64,000 nt of DNA from Plecoglossus altivelis (lineage: Eukaryota; Chordata; Actinopteri; Osmeriformes; Plecoglossidae), in NCBI GenBank assembly GCA_036571765.1, contig BROE01000020.1, forward strand, positions 6,222,876 to 6,286,875. The letters are read 5' to 3'. The translations under genes and the position numbers were made by a program. Numbering within the stretch: position 1 is the first letter of the stretch; the number at the start of each line of letters is the position of its first letter. This document shows positions 26,141 through 39,500 of the stretch, piece after piece. Under the pieces are notes generated by a model. That model was not told where the DNA came from, did not search any database, and saw only the letters and a list, made by a program, of their open reading frames with translations.

Positions 26141-27775
26141 ACAGACTCAGCCAAACTCTGTTTACTTATCACGCTAGGATTGCTCTATTCCACTCTACTA
26201 CATACACTAGCCAAGTTTAGATGCGGTCACAATTAATTTAAACAGTGTCTATGGTACGCTTCCCCGCAGTCGCAAAATGTACGAGGAGCAAGTCTCCTTT
26301 TACAATCCCCTAAACACTACATTGAGCTTACACTTCTATTTCCCTTTGCTGCCCAGAAATCCTGAAGATTTTATGAATGAAGTACAAGCATGTCGGAGGG
26401 AAAAAAGTATAATTAAAAATCCAAAGGAAGAAGAAAAGAGACATAATTGTAAAAACATCTACATTTGTTTTATTGTCAAACTAAAACAATCGCTGCTATT
26501 TACACTATACAAGCTAGATATGCATCACGAATATAAAGGGTTTACATTTATATACATTATTTATATAAGCCACCTTATAAGCCCAAAAATCCATATATAA
26601 CTTGTTATTCGCTCTAGTCTTTTAATTTTCTTGAAAAATAAATCACATCGGTATAACAAGAAATATAACAAAATATGAATAGATATAAATCAGTTTACGT
26701 AATATGTGAATCCAGGCTTGCAATGGGAACAATGGCTCTTAGTATAACTGATGTGCTTCATTTTAAGTCCAAGGTGTTTCCAAGGGCAACAGGGAGGCAG
26801 AGTGGATATCTTTGTAAAGAGGCGTCTGTTAATGCATCCTGCCCTGGTGCCATGTCATGATGACCAGTGTAAAATACAGGCTTCAGTAAGGTACATCTAA
26901 ACAGTTCAGTTTAGTCATGGATGAGTATAATAAACACATTTTTAAATAATAGGTGAATGAATACACCATATGTTATTTCCTCTGTAGTGTAGAAGTGTAA
27001 AAAAAAAATGTCTTCTTGGCTAAAGAAATATTTGAGGTAAGAGATATGTCATCACACCAAACAACCTCTATATTGAATAGTGTTAAACTCTTAAGTGGAG
27101 ACTAACCTCTCTGGAAATTAGCTTGTGCTTTTCAATCTTTTATTTTCTGCTGTCTTCACACCTAGTCACTTCAAAGACTGAGATAAGAGGAGTCAATTTA
27201 ACTGACATCTCTTCGTGTAAGTATTGAGTAATGATCATGCTGATAGATTGTAGAATAATGAAAACTGTAGCGTTATAAAATGGAGAGCTTGACGGAACAA
27301 TACAATTGAATTATCAGTCTTCTAGAAATAATGGACCGTTTCTTCCACGATTCCAAACCTGGATTTACAAAACCACACCGTTTATATAACACAACATCAG
27401 ACATAGAAGCCTTATAAGTCATTTTGTCACAGATATTTTAGTAGATGGAGCATTGACATAAATGGCGGTTTTATTAAACCGATTACTAGAAAGGGCCGCT
27501 TCCACGCATTCAACTTCAACCACAGGATCAATCACTTCACAGCTCTTCAAAGCGGCATGTGGAGACCACAAAGACTGCACTAGAAAACTTCCAACAGATC
27601 ACAAAACGCATCTTGCATCTATTGTGGCGCTGGAAAGGGAACACAGCCTGGAGACATCACTGAATCATAACACTGAGTCTCGATTTCTTTCTTGGATGTC
27701 ATGTCACTCAATGTAGATGAAGGGCTGAGCCATGAGAACGTTGAAGCATGTAGCACTACTGCTGCCACTGTATGC

Positions 27776-27973
27776 TGTGTCGACGCATGGCCTTCATACG
27801 GTGAGGCCTGTGTCGACGCATGGCCTTCATACGGTGAGGCCTGTGTCGACGCATGGCCTTCGTACGGTGAGGCCTGTGTCGACGCATGGCCTTTGTATGG
27901 TGAGGCCTGTGTCGATGCATGGCCTTCGTACGGTGAGGCCTGCGTCGACGCATGGCCTTTGTACAGTGAGGCA
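27776..27973. repeat. 33-bp minisatellite, 6 copies
   Basis: Six units beginning tgtgtcgacgcatggcc and ending ggtgaggcc repeat at exact 33-base spacing with few substitutions. Since 33 is divisible by three, several frames on both strands stay open; the plus-strand frame reads an 11-residue period CVDAWPSYGEA. No start context, splice signal or homology supports a real protein. Confidence 0.95.
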
Positions 27974-29110
27974 AGAAAAACACCTAAAGGTTACCCAAAG
28001 CGAAACCCAGTTTGTGTTTCAGCATAGAATAGCACACCTCCTAAGCAGCTAGTAATAGTTGAGACACAGAGAGCGTGACCTCTGCACCCACCGTAGCCTG
28101 ACCAGTTAGAAAGACGCATGCCTAACTCACTTGGTCATGATTGGTTGGTAACGAGGTCTCACCTCAATCGAAACATGTCAGACGTGTAGAAAACACACCG
28201 GCCAACATTGTATGTACTCTTATTTACATTTCACTATTATATTTGAATGAATTGCAGCAATTGCTATGCAGGTAGGGATACTTAAATACTTAAAATAATT
28301 CATTTTCTATTCGACTGTGGGTTCTGTGTGGTTCATATTATTATATTATTTCCTAATATACAGACGGTAGAAACCTAGTAATGACTCATAGGACATACTG
28401 CCCATCCTTGTAATAAAGTCTGTTTTCAACTCTGCGCCTTCAAAGCTTCCCATTGGCGGTGTAGACAGTCACGTGGCACACAAATCACATAGGAGCAGAC
28501 TGTGCATCTACAGATACCTGATCAGAGTTATCTACACTGTTCTGTTCTCCAGTAGCCCACATGGTGAAATTATAAACAACAACAAAAGACATTGATATAG
28601 TTAAATAAATATACATTTCAGTTTCACAACATCTGTGTGGTACACACTGCAAATCGAGAGTTCCATACCACATGCATTTAGGACCTTAGCCTTAGCCTTC
28701 CGCCATATGCTTTCCTTTGGCACATAATCAACAGAGATACATTGCGTTCCTATGCAAACATTGGATACCAAACAGCCAATCAGAATAGCTGAAACCTCCT
28801 GTGTTACACGGTGAGAACTGCAAGCACCAGAAGCTTGGAACACTTTGCCTGTCTTAAATCCTTATCTGTCCAGTGATACCACAAGTGTGCAGAACGCCAA
28901 TGAATAGCAAATAGAATAATCCATAGTGGTTCTACACACAAAAACTGTTTTCGGACTTCCCTAATTGCGTGTCGTTTTTTTTTTGGCACTACCGTTCTCC
29001 TTTCCGTACAAACTCTAACTGTGCGCTTCGGTACAGTACTAGCAGTGGGTAACTCACCAGGATGTCAGACGGTCACCTGGCGGTTGGAAGAGATAAATAA
29101 AACTCCATGA

Positions 29111-29880
29111 GAGGGATGGACGGAGGAGGGGGGAGACAGACTGGGATGGGGGGGTGGAGAGGGAGAGGGATGGGGGGAGAGGGAGTGTAGGAGGATGGGG
29201 AAGGGAGGGGGTGTGGAGGGTGGATCCCACACCCCGACTTTAGGGAAGGGGAAGATCAGGGAGAACGAAAAGAAAAGTGGGATAGGGGAGAGGAAGAACA
29301 AGGGTTGAGGAGGGGCCCGAGTGGAGTGGAGAGGGAGAAGGGGGATGAAAGAGGGGGAAGGGGAGATGGAAAGAAAGGCGGGTGGGAGGTGGAGAGGGGA
29401 TGGAGAGGAGTTGGAGATGGGACGAGGGATCAGGTGAATAGGAGGAGTGGGACCGGGGGGGGAAGGGAGTGGGAATGAGGGGAGTGGGGGGTGGGAGATG
29501 GGGATGGCGGGCTGCGACGGGAGTCGGGACACCGATGCGGGGGAGAGAGGGGGGTTAGGGAGTCAGTGATGAATGAGGGGGGGTGGAGAGGGAGGGAGGG
29601 GGGGAGGTGGAAGAGGGGAGAGGGGAGTGCGGGGTGGAGAGAGGGAGTGGGCGGCATGAGGAGGAGGTGGAAGAGAGGAGGAGGAGAAAAGAAGAGGAAT
29701 GAGGGGCTTGAGAGGGAAATGACGGTGGAGGAGATGGAGTAGCGGAATGAGGGTTGAGAGGGCTATGAAGGGGTTGAGAGAGGGATGGATTGAGAGAAGA
29801 GGGAGAGGGGGAGATGGCGATGAGGGGTGGAGAGGGATGGGGGGTTTTGGAGACGGGGAGTGGGATGGGGAGGGATGGAA
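29111..29880. repeat. Polypurine tract, ~770 bp (GGGGA/GGAGA-rich)
   Basis: Almost every base on the plus strand is a purine, with runs such as gggggaggtgg and gagaggga. The minus strand is correspondingly pyrimidine-rich, giving Pro/Ser-rich open frames that are composition artefacts. It lies 0.4 kb downstream of the slc38a3 stop codon. Confidence 0.95.
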
Positions 29881-30289
29881 AGTGAAAAGCTTGGCTGAGG
29901 TCTATGATGAACGGACTGAAGCCCTGTCCTCTCCATTAAGGAGTGCTTTACTTTGAAAAATGACCCTGTTTACTCGTCGCCTGATCATGAATCTCATCGG
30001 TCCGGTTAGGCGACACTTTCACTATATTTTAAATAACGGAACAAGCGGTGAATGTGAATCCACATATATATAATTTGGACATAGGGGCCATTTGCTGACG
30101 CAAGATCAACGGCTAGGTCATGGAGGCGTTCGCTGGAACCTCACCTGCCTCTTACACTCCCCCCCCCCCCCCCCAACCTACGAGTGGATTAACCATCCCT
30201 TACAATACACCCTTCAAAAATCATGAATTTTCCATCCCCGAACTTGTCACCCATTCCCGAACCACACCCACAAACACATGCAGCAACCT

Positions 30290-33200
30290 CTAGTGGCCAC
30301 CCCCAGCATTGCTGCTCCCTGTTGTCCAATCAATGATGATGAAGCTCAAACTCATTGTCATGAAGAGGACACCCAGGCCGGCAAAGCAAGCAGCCTAAGA
30401 GAGAGGAGGAGAGAGATAGAGAGAGAAAGAGAGAGAGAGGAGAGAGAGAGAGACAGAGAGAACGGTTTAATCACTATTTCCAGAACAGTAATCTAATTTC
30501 AAGTTGTTACTCCCATAGGATACTAGGCCACTGAAATAAGCAGGACAAGAAGTTGTGGGAACTCACCACTAGCTTGGGAGTGGAGCTCATGGGTTCCCGG
30601 TCCGTGGGTACAATACGGATGTAGAAGACAGCTGGGAAGATGAAGATGAGGCAAGGGGCAGATGTAGCACCTGAGAGGATGAGGAGGAGGGAGGAAGAGG
30701 AGGAGGAAGGGAAGGCATGGGTGAATAAGAGACTGCCCAGCCTTAACAAGATTGTTAACAGGAAAGGGATGCTGTACGTATAGTGTAAACAAGGTTTCAT
30801 GTGACAGAACAGGGAGCAAGGCCGCTCTACCTAGTTGGACCGTGCGGGGGAGTGTTTAAGCGAGGTCGCTGAACCTGAACTTCCAACCCCCACCACATTC
30901 ACCCATGTCCACTCGAAGAGATCAACAATACTATTGACTAAGGTCCTCCTTTTATCACTGTTTAAACAACTGGTGGTCAAATTTGATTTATTTTGCTTTT
31001 GAGGCAAGGTCGTCCCAATGTTATCAGCACTGAAAAGAAACAGACAACGACTACCTCACGTGTATATAGTAATATTCAACCATTTTGAAAAAGGTACACA
31101 TGTTTATTGAACTGAGCACTGGAAAAACATCGGATACATCTGGTGCAACATCTTCATGGTTAGATGGTCATGGTCACCCTACAAGAGTGACCCCAGCCTG
31201 GTCACCTTCGACCCCCCTCCTCCACTGTAGGGGAACAGCAGTACTCACCAATGATCCCAAAAATACCCAGGATGTTGGGGGCGAAAATGACCAGCATGTT
31301 AATCATGGAGAGCAAGATGACAGCGATGGCGATGTGACGCAGCCAGTTGAAGGTCTTGTTGGGGAACAGCATATGCTGGATGGCCCTGCGTACCTGAGGG
31401 AAAGAGTCCAGGAAGGAGTCAGGGAAGGAAACAGGGAAGGAGTCATGGAAGGAGACAGGGAAGCAGACAGTGAAGGAGGCAGGGAAGGAGTCAGAGAAGT
31501 AGGCAGGGAAGGAGACAGGAAAGGAGGCGGGGAAGGAGGCAGGGAAGGAGACAGGGGAGGAGACAGGGGAGGAGTCATGGAAGAAGTCATGGAAGAAGAC
31601 AGGGAAGGAGGCAGGGAAGGAAACAGGGAAGGACGCAGGGAAGAAGGCATGGTGCACATTAAATAATTGCATTCTGCCTTCCGGCGTTGGAACATGCCGT
31701 GCATGCTGGGATGTCACTTACCGGGAAGAGGACGATAGGGACGGTCAGCGTGACGGCGGTGAGGACAGCCAGCCGCACACACAGGATCAGAGTGTCGTAG
31801 GGGTCGATTCTGCTGTAGGTGTGCAGAAGCTCTGGCTCCACCTTCCCTGTAGACGCACGAAGGTCAAAGGTCAGACCACATCTGCCTTACAATGGATAGG
31901 ACTTCCATTCCAGGTACAGCGTGTGGTATTGTTTCCCGTTTTGACGCTTGTTTCCTAGAATGACCACATGGGGGAGCTCAGCTCCCCTCTGACACTCAAG
32001 GAATCCACCTGCCATAATGAAGCAATCCTGGGGGAGCAGTTACTCTCCATCTTAAAACCATTACCCCCACAGCAGTACACACATACACACATAATCAACA
32101 GCACAAATATAATCTTCATTTATTCACTGAGGACATTTCTGGCGTGACGACAGAGTGTAACCGTAGCCAGGCGCGCATGTAAAAAGAGAACGCCAACGAG
32201 AAAAGGTTCAGGGTGTTAAAGGTCTCACCGTAGAAGGTCAGGTAGCCAAACAGAGCAGCCAGAAAGTACATGGTGTACATGACCAGGATGGAGATGTTGG
32301 AGACATGCTGCATCCTCTTCTGAGTGGGGCTGCAGGGACAAGGCAGGGAAGAGGGGCAGGGTCAGAACTGCCCACCGGCCCACCAGCTGAGACTGGAACA
32401 TAGGAGGGTGGAGCTGGGCTGGGCAGGAGAGTGCATACTCACTTGCGGAGCTCCGTGTAGATAGGCAGGACCTCAGGGTGGCACACGAAAGCAAAGGCCA
32501 GGATGGGGATGGTATACGCGGTCTGTGGAACACACAAACACTCGTGTTGTTCTCCAACAGGTCGTGTACTGTGCACGCGCGCACAGTAGCCAACAGTACC
32601 CTGCGGCTGAATCGGGCTGATTCTGGCCTACCTGGGAGTTGATGGTGAACATGCGCGGGCCGCAGTGGGAGTCGTCCACTTCGTGGACCAGGCCGTTGTG
32701 GTACCCGTGGCCGTGGGCTGAGTCGTTGAGGTGGAGGTGAGCGGTGTGGTTGCCTGCAAACTCTTCAAAGGGACAGGGGATCTGGAACTTCTTAAAGATA
32801 ACCTGCAAGGTGAAGGCGGTAGGGGGAAAGGGGGGGTGGGGGGCGGGACAAAGGTAGTGGATACAAATCAAAGGGAGCCTTGTCACTTAGCAGGCAGTAC
32901 TGAATGACAAGAGCATGGAGAAGACAGAACTACATCAGGGGAAGAAGGGAAAATCACTTCAGCCGATTTCAACAGATTTGGATGAGTTCGACACTTTGAT
33001 CTTTGTCTCGGTGAATTCTGAGCTGCTCAGATATACTTTTGTCCCATCGCACACCAACCGAAATGCAGAGCCTGAAGACACTTGTTATGTTCCCCTGAAA
33101 TAGGCAGCCTTTCAGTACGTCTAACAACAACCTGCTAGTGATTGGGGAGCGATCAAATGACTTACAGCACTGAGGAAAAACACCATGCAGCTGAGCGAGA

Positions 33201-36200
33201 AACCACTGGTGTAGCCAAGGTAACCTGGAGGGAGGAGGACACAGTCAGTGCGACAGCTGCATCAGTAACATGCTCTCTTCACAGACAGAGAGAGAGAGAT
33301 AGGGTGTGAGTGTGTGTGTGTGTGTGTGAGAGAGATAGGGTGTGAGGGTGTGAGAGAGAAAGACAAAAGATAGTGTGTGTGAGAGATTGAGTGGAAGTGG
33401 GGTGGTGCTTGTGTGTCAGTGGTCTCAGCTGGGTTAAATCTCTGGAGCCACAACATCGCCTCAAGGCTCTAGGAAGATCCAAGGAACAAATTGGGCACCT
33501 GGCACTTCCACAGCATTATTTCCGCAGTGGGTTGGGGTGGAGCGTTGGGGAGGGGGGTGTTGGGGGCGGGGCGGAGCGAAGCGGGGCGGGGGCAAGAGGT
33601 AGGACAAGTTAATTGGCTGGGAAGGTAATTAGGTATATACCCACCAAGTTGTTTCATCAGGGCCAGAGGAAGAATGATACTGATGGAGACCAGGACTACC
33701 AGGTAGTTACCATTCAGGTACCACAGACTAGAGAGGGAACACAAGAGGGGGGTGGAGAGGTTATTCAACAAATAATAACAGGCCAAATGATCACTTTGAG
33801 GGTCAGGATGATGGTCTGTGTGATGACACTGGTCGGTCAAAAACTTTGCAGTAAAATTAGAAAGCACTTGATTGAGAGTGGAAAAGGGTCTCACTTTCGA
33901 TACCGAATGAAAGACCAGCACTTAAATAAACCTGGAGACCATTTACAGTCCCTGTAAGGAAGGCATACTCAAGGTTGCATGTCAGCGCTCTGAGCTTGTT
34001 GCTGAGTGATCTATCACCCTGTTCCCACGCACGCCTCCCGAATTCTGGCAGCTCTCACCAACCACAGATCTCCTACACCAACACAAACACCCTCACGTCC
34101 CGACCATCTCACCCCTCGCTCCATATCAACCCAAATACCCTCAAGTCCCAATACCTCACGCCAACTAAAACACCCTAAAGTACCCCCCGCCCTGCCGAAC
34201 CGCCCCATATTAACCCAGCCACCCCTCCTCTCGCCGCTTCCCAACCCAAACACCGTCAAGTACCAACCATCTCATCCCGTGCTCCACATCAGCCAGCACA
34301 CACGCAGATGGCCCTCTGCCCACACACAAACACTTTCCTCTACCAGGGGTCTGTACAGCTGGAGGGTAGTACGTGTGAGGGGCAGGTCTGGGCCAGGACC
34401 CAAACAGACAACAGCTGGGTGACTGGGACAAGACACAGGAGGTGCAGAGGGGCCAGGAGAGAGATAAGACCAGGATCGAAACATCTACCTATGGAGAGAG
34501 GGAGAACCCTGGGGCCTCAACTAAAACATTATCAGGGGCCACGGCTGTGGCCTTGACTATCATGGTCAGGCACAAGTCAAAAGTACTTACAACAGAGGCC
34601 TTGTGAAGCTCATTGTCTCTTAAAGCCCAAGTGTCAACTATCTCGCTTCCACATGGTTAAGCTGCTAAGCCTGTGAATCTAAACCACATAAACCACTAGG
34701 CATTACACAGGGCACGGCACTATGGGCAACCGTGTGTGTGTTCATAAGACCTTTAAAGAGTTCTCCAACACCAGAGACAGTCGCATAAATCCTAGGTTAG
34801 AACATGTCCTGAACTTTTGGTGCCTGGGTCACTTACAGGTCACTTTAGTAAAGACTGTGGCTCATCCCCACACCGATCCAACCACCTAACCTTCTCTCAA
34901 CCTTCCTGCTGGCCCTCTCCATCGCTATATTGTTGTGCATTCTTCTGATGCCTCCCCTCCAGACCCCCGCTCCTGTTCCCCCTAGTCTGTTTGCGGTTTG
35001 AGTGAAAGGGCTTAATCCTTGCCACCAGCCACACAACATGAATCACTGTTAGTCCAGGTCTATTTAAAGCGTCATAAACACACACACACACACACACCCC
35101 AACTCCATCCTTCCTCTTCGACAGACGTCACGGGACCTGAAACACCCAGAGAGAGGGAGATTCTGGAGGTGGGAGTCTGTTTGGGCCAGTGCCAACCTGG
35201 TGTTGCGTGTGACCTTCACCGCATGGCAACCAATCAGCTGTCCCTGTCACCTGAGGAGGGCACATGCATGCAGACATCCCGCACTGCGATCACTTCCCCT
35301 TTTCCTTACTCAACGCACTTTGGTGTTTCCACTTCATCAAGAAGCTGCGTACAGGTAGAGAGGACACGTCTTGTATACGTGATATCTCCTTTGCGCGTAC
35401 AAAAATAAACACTGGGACGCAGGACAAACTTGAGACTTTGGGACAGGACAGAAAGTCCAGCCAATGATGAGCAGATATGGCGTATGTGATATATGTTCAA
35501 ATATATCACATACATTCTTTATTCAACCCCACATATCCTTGGGGTTGAATAAAGAAGGGGTGGATCTATCTGGGGTGTTTCAAGGTTGGGTTAGGTCAGG
35601 TTGGTAGCCTAGGTTAGGCTAGGTCAGGGTAAAGTATGCTGAGGTGGTCCATGCTAGGGGTGGGTGATGATAGGTCAGGGTAGACTAGGGCTGGGATAGA
35701 CTGAGGTAGGTCAGAGTAGACTAGGGGAGCGTGGACTGAGGTTGGAGTAGGTTAGGTATGGTGGCTGAAGTCTTTGACCAACACAGGGTTTGTTTTTAGT
35801 TGTAGCCAAGAAAGGCAGGAATTCTGTCCAGCTTGCCAAGGTCTCCAGGGTGTCTGTCATACCACTGCTATCACAGCACTGCTGTTTGGAGTGGTTGTTA
35901 CAACAACCTGGAGGAGGGGGGAAATGAGACGCAAGCGTTCCTGAAACTCAAACATGCTGTCCCTCCTGACCAATGACACCTCTTGCCTGGGTCACACCCA
36001 TCTTGCTGACCATCGGATGGTTACGAATCTGGGACCGCCCAGCTACAGGCAGGCTGTCATGTTCAGTTCTGGCAGGCTGCAGTCACATGGGCACAGGCAG
36101 GGACCTGGCATTGATTGAGTTATAGCGAGGACCAATGAGAGCACTTACTCAGAGTTAGGATCCTCTCTCAAGAAGGCCTGTATGACCAATGGAAACTCAG

Positions 36201-36469
36201 ACTTGACGATGTACAGGTAGCTGGACATGGCTGTGGAGGGCAGAGATGCAGACTGTGAGCTACAATCAGTGATCAAATACACTTCTAGTTACACCTACTC
36301 GTAACGTCTTCAGTAAACATAACGCACTTCTCAACATTTGAAAACGTTTCAAGAATTTTGAAATGGCATCCAAGTTCATTCCTTGCCATGGAAAATAATT
36401 TCAGAACAATTTGTTCACTCAAAGTGCTCAGTCCTAATCCCATGAATAATGGCATTATACACATTCTTA

Positions 36470-36534
<65 letters not shown>

Positions 36535-39500
36535 AGACGTCCACCTGTTCTGCCCCTGTGCTAGCCGAACTGTGCAGCAGGAGTCAGTGAGACAGAGGCC
36601 CAGCATGCTCCACTTTAAAGAATAGAAGAAGACTGTAGGAGTCTACCCCTTAATCAGCAGTTTTCTACCAAGACTGACCTATCTCACACTCAACAACGAC
36701 CAGGTGTAAGGTATGCAAATCAGTATACTGAAAACATTAGCTCTAATCCAAAGCATTGACTATGCATACGAGGACTAGTGTATAGGTAGATTAAGGTCGA
36801 CTATCCCAGTGTCATGGCAACTGCAGACTGAGGAAAGCGGAGATGGCCCCATGGCAGACAGGCTCACCTCCGATGTTCTGCAGCGTGATGGCGATCCCGG
36901 CAGCCATTTTCCCCGGTGTTCCGAAAGCCCTGAATCCCAGCTGCTCGTAGGCTCGAATCCCTAGTACAGAAATACTTGATCTTAAGGAAGATGTCGAAGC
37001 AATGGTGTTATGCAGGAGAGGACTTTCCTCGTCTATTTGTCTGGATTTGGTTGTGGTGGAGGCCAAACATACCCACAATGCCAGAGGATTTCAGCAGCAG
37101 GTGGATGGAGTAACAGGACAGGGCTGCCACAGCAGTTAGAAGAAACCTGGGAGAAGACAACCAGCAAGAAGTCATTTTCGATTCATCGTTTGACTGCAGT
37201 GCACTCCTATTCCTTCCTGCCACTACCGCCTCTCACACTCCCACGCATCTCGCCACCCCAACTTCACTCCTTCACAAGTCTGGATGGTTGTAACCTTGGG
37301 GACCACAAAAACCACCGAGCGCAGACAACGTTGTAAAACGCGTCTGGTCCTTCCCAGGACGACCAAGGAGAGGAGAGATGCATCTACAGATATGTCCACA
37401 TTCCACATATCCAGTATCAACAGATCAACTCCAAGAGAACAATGTCACCAAAGCAGTACAACTATCGTAAGGTGATTATTGTCTTATCAAGATCATTGTC
37501 TTAACAAGTTTGAACACTGCTTGGCTGCACACCAATCCCTGTGTCCCACGACAGTCATGTGATCTGAGAGCTGAAACAAAGCTCAAAACAAGAGCTTTCT
37601 CAGCTTCTTCACACTGATGGCGTAATCTCATGCCCACAAAGAAAATGTTTAGCAAGGGAAAATGAGAGGCGATTCATGGATTACACAGCTCTTTTATAAA
37701 AGGAGAGAACTCGGTTGAACTTAGCCTTAGTTCTGAAGGTCAGTAAGCCTACTCATGGATAAATGGAGCATTTCTCACACCCTCTTTCTCCTCATGCTGC
37801 TGTGCCAAATAGACCAGAGGGCCCCGGGTCACCTACAGCAGCACTGACCCCTGGGTAACGTAGGCCAGGACCCAATGGTCAGCATTCTTGCAGGGTCAGC
37901 GCTGGATCCTATCCCCAGGGCACCTTTCCCAGACCTTCCAGGGACAGCTCACTTTCAGGCCACAGCAAGGCCTCATGGGGCAGTGGATCTTGACTCTTGA
38001 CCCCAGGCACGAAACGCAGGAAGCTAAGGTTCAGCCTGGGAATTCTGCTGAGAACTCACATGAGCCCTGTTCAGCTCCTCGACCACCAGGGCACCGGACA
38101 CTGGGAGCACACCCACACAGCAGAGATCCCCCCTCTCCACTGGTGGAAAGTCAAGACCCCTGCCACTAAAGCTGACCTGTCACATCATACAGTGGAACAT
38201 TCCGACTGACACTGTTGGACCAGTAGGTCCATGACCAAGGACCTTGGGACAACATTCCACCCTGTAGATGGAACGGGACCTGGATAGACCAGGATCTGAA
38301 GATTGCAAGGCCATGAGGGCTATTGAAAGCTCACAGCTGGTTAAACTGTGGTTGTGGAAAGTCTCATAAAGGTCTGTGACGGTGCCATTCTAGAGAGACG
38401 TTTCTCATGATGATTGCACAGCGGTCTTGTACGTGCTGCAGGTGGGAAAGTGTTGTGTGGAAGGTTCTATGCTCTATCTTTAGATGAAACACATGCGAGA
38501 ATCCTTGGAATGACTGTCACTGGATCACGACTCGGACTAAAGAGGAGGGCCGTTCTCAGCACTGGAGCTGAAACTATCCAATCCTGGTTCTCAGCCATGG
38601 CCACAGCCCCTAGCCCTAGACCCAGTCTCAGACTCTCCCCTCCAGACACATCTCCAGCCTAGCCTGCAGCCAAACAAACCAGCCTGGGTGAGACGGACAA
38701 CCAGGGTCATAGAGAGAGGAGGTGCGGGGGGGAATCACCCTTCGCACAAGAGGGCTTGACCATGGGGCGATGTGGGCGGGGCTATTCTAGGCTGTGGCCT
38801 TTCTGGGTCCTGTGTGTGTTCAGCAGGGTGGGGCCCAGGGACAGTCTGATGCCAGCCCCCTGCACCCCCCACCCCCTATCCCTCAGTCACCCCACTGCAG
38901 AACCCACCCCCCCTTGGGCAGATAGCATTCCTCGAAGCTCATAAATCTGCAGTGAAGGTTGTGCGTGTCTATTTTCAACTCCGTTCCTCCTGTCCCCTTC
39001 CCCCCCCTCCCGTTCACTGTAGCTGTGCTTGTCTCCAGGTCCTGTTCATATGTAAAAGATATCACTCCTCAGCTTACAGGGCTAATATCAATATCAATGG
39101 ATCTGCTGGATACCAACTGAGTCATTAAAGTGGATTCAGTCTGAACCAGGGAGTCAGCACATGTGAAGTGTTCTAGGTGTCGCTCAGCTGTGAATGGAAT
39201 ATTTCGGCTTCTGTATGTGCCAGAGTAGACATAGGCTGTCACATGACTGAGTGACTTACAGGAAGAGGAGGATGCCAGTATTAGCCATGGCATAGGCCAG
39301 TCCCAGGATCCCACTGCCCATGATGGCATTCCCCAGGTTGAACACAGACATGCCAAAAGAGGTCTTACCCTCAAACTGGGGGGGAAAAAAAGAAACACAA
39401 AAGTCTTAACAAACATCATCACGTCGGCAGAAAGAACATGTATTGTCGTTCTTTGACTGTCAACGCAGGGCTAGCAGCACATTGCAAATTGAGACATTAT

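Larger units (their letters stand above)
26141..30289. other. Intergenic / slc38a3 downstream region
   Basis: Between gnai2 block B and the slc38a3 stop codon I see no gene. The stretch 26250-28400 is AT-rich and contains several AATAAA signals on the minus strand (for example near 26466 and 27133), so part of it could be a long slc38a3 3' UTR, but no boundary is provable. It also holds a 33-bp minisatellite and a long polypurine tract, listed separately. Small open frames here match nothing I know. Confidence 0.5.

Noticed and set aside
29065..29532. 155-residue Pro/Ser-rich minus-strand frame
   Set aside because: Composition artefact of the polypurine tract.
31085..31717. Long open frames (133 to 193 residues) on both strands near slc38a3 exon 14
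   Set aside because: They run through the 12-bp intronic repeat; only the exon 14 part on the minus strand is genuine.
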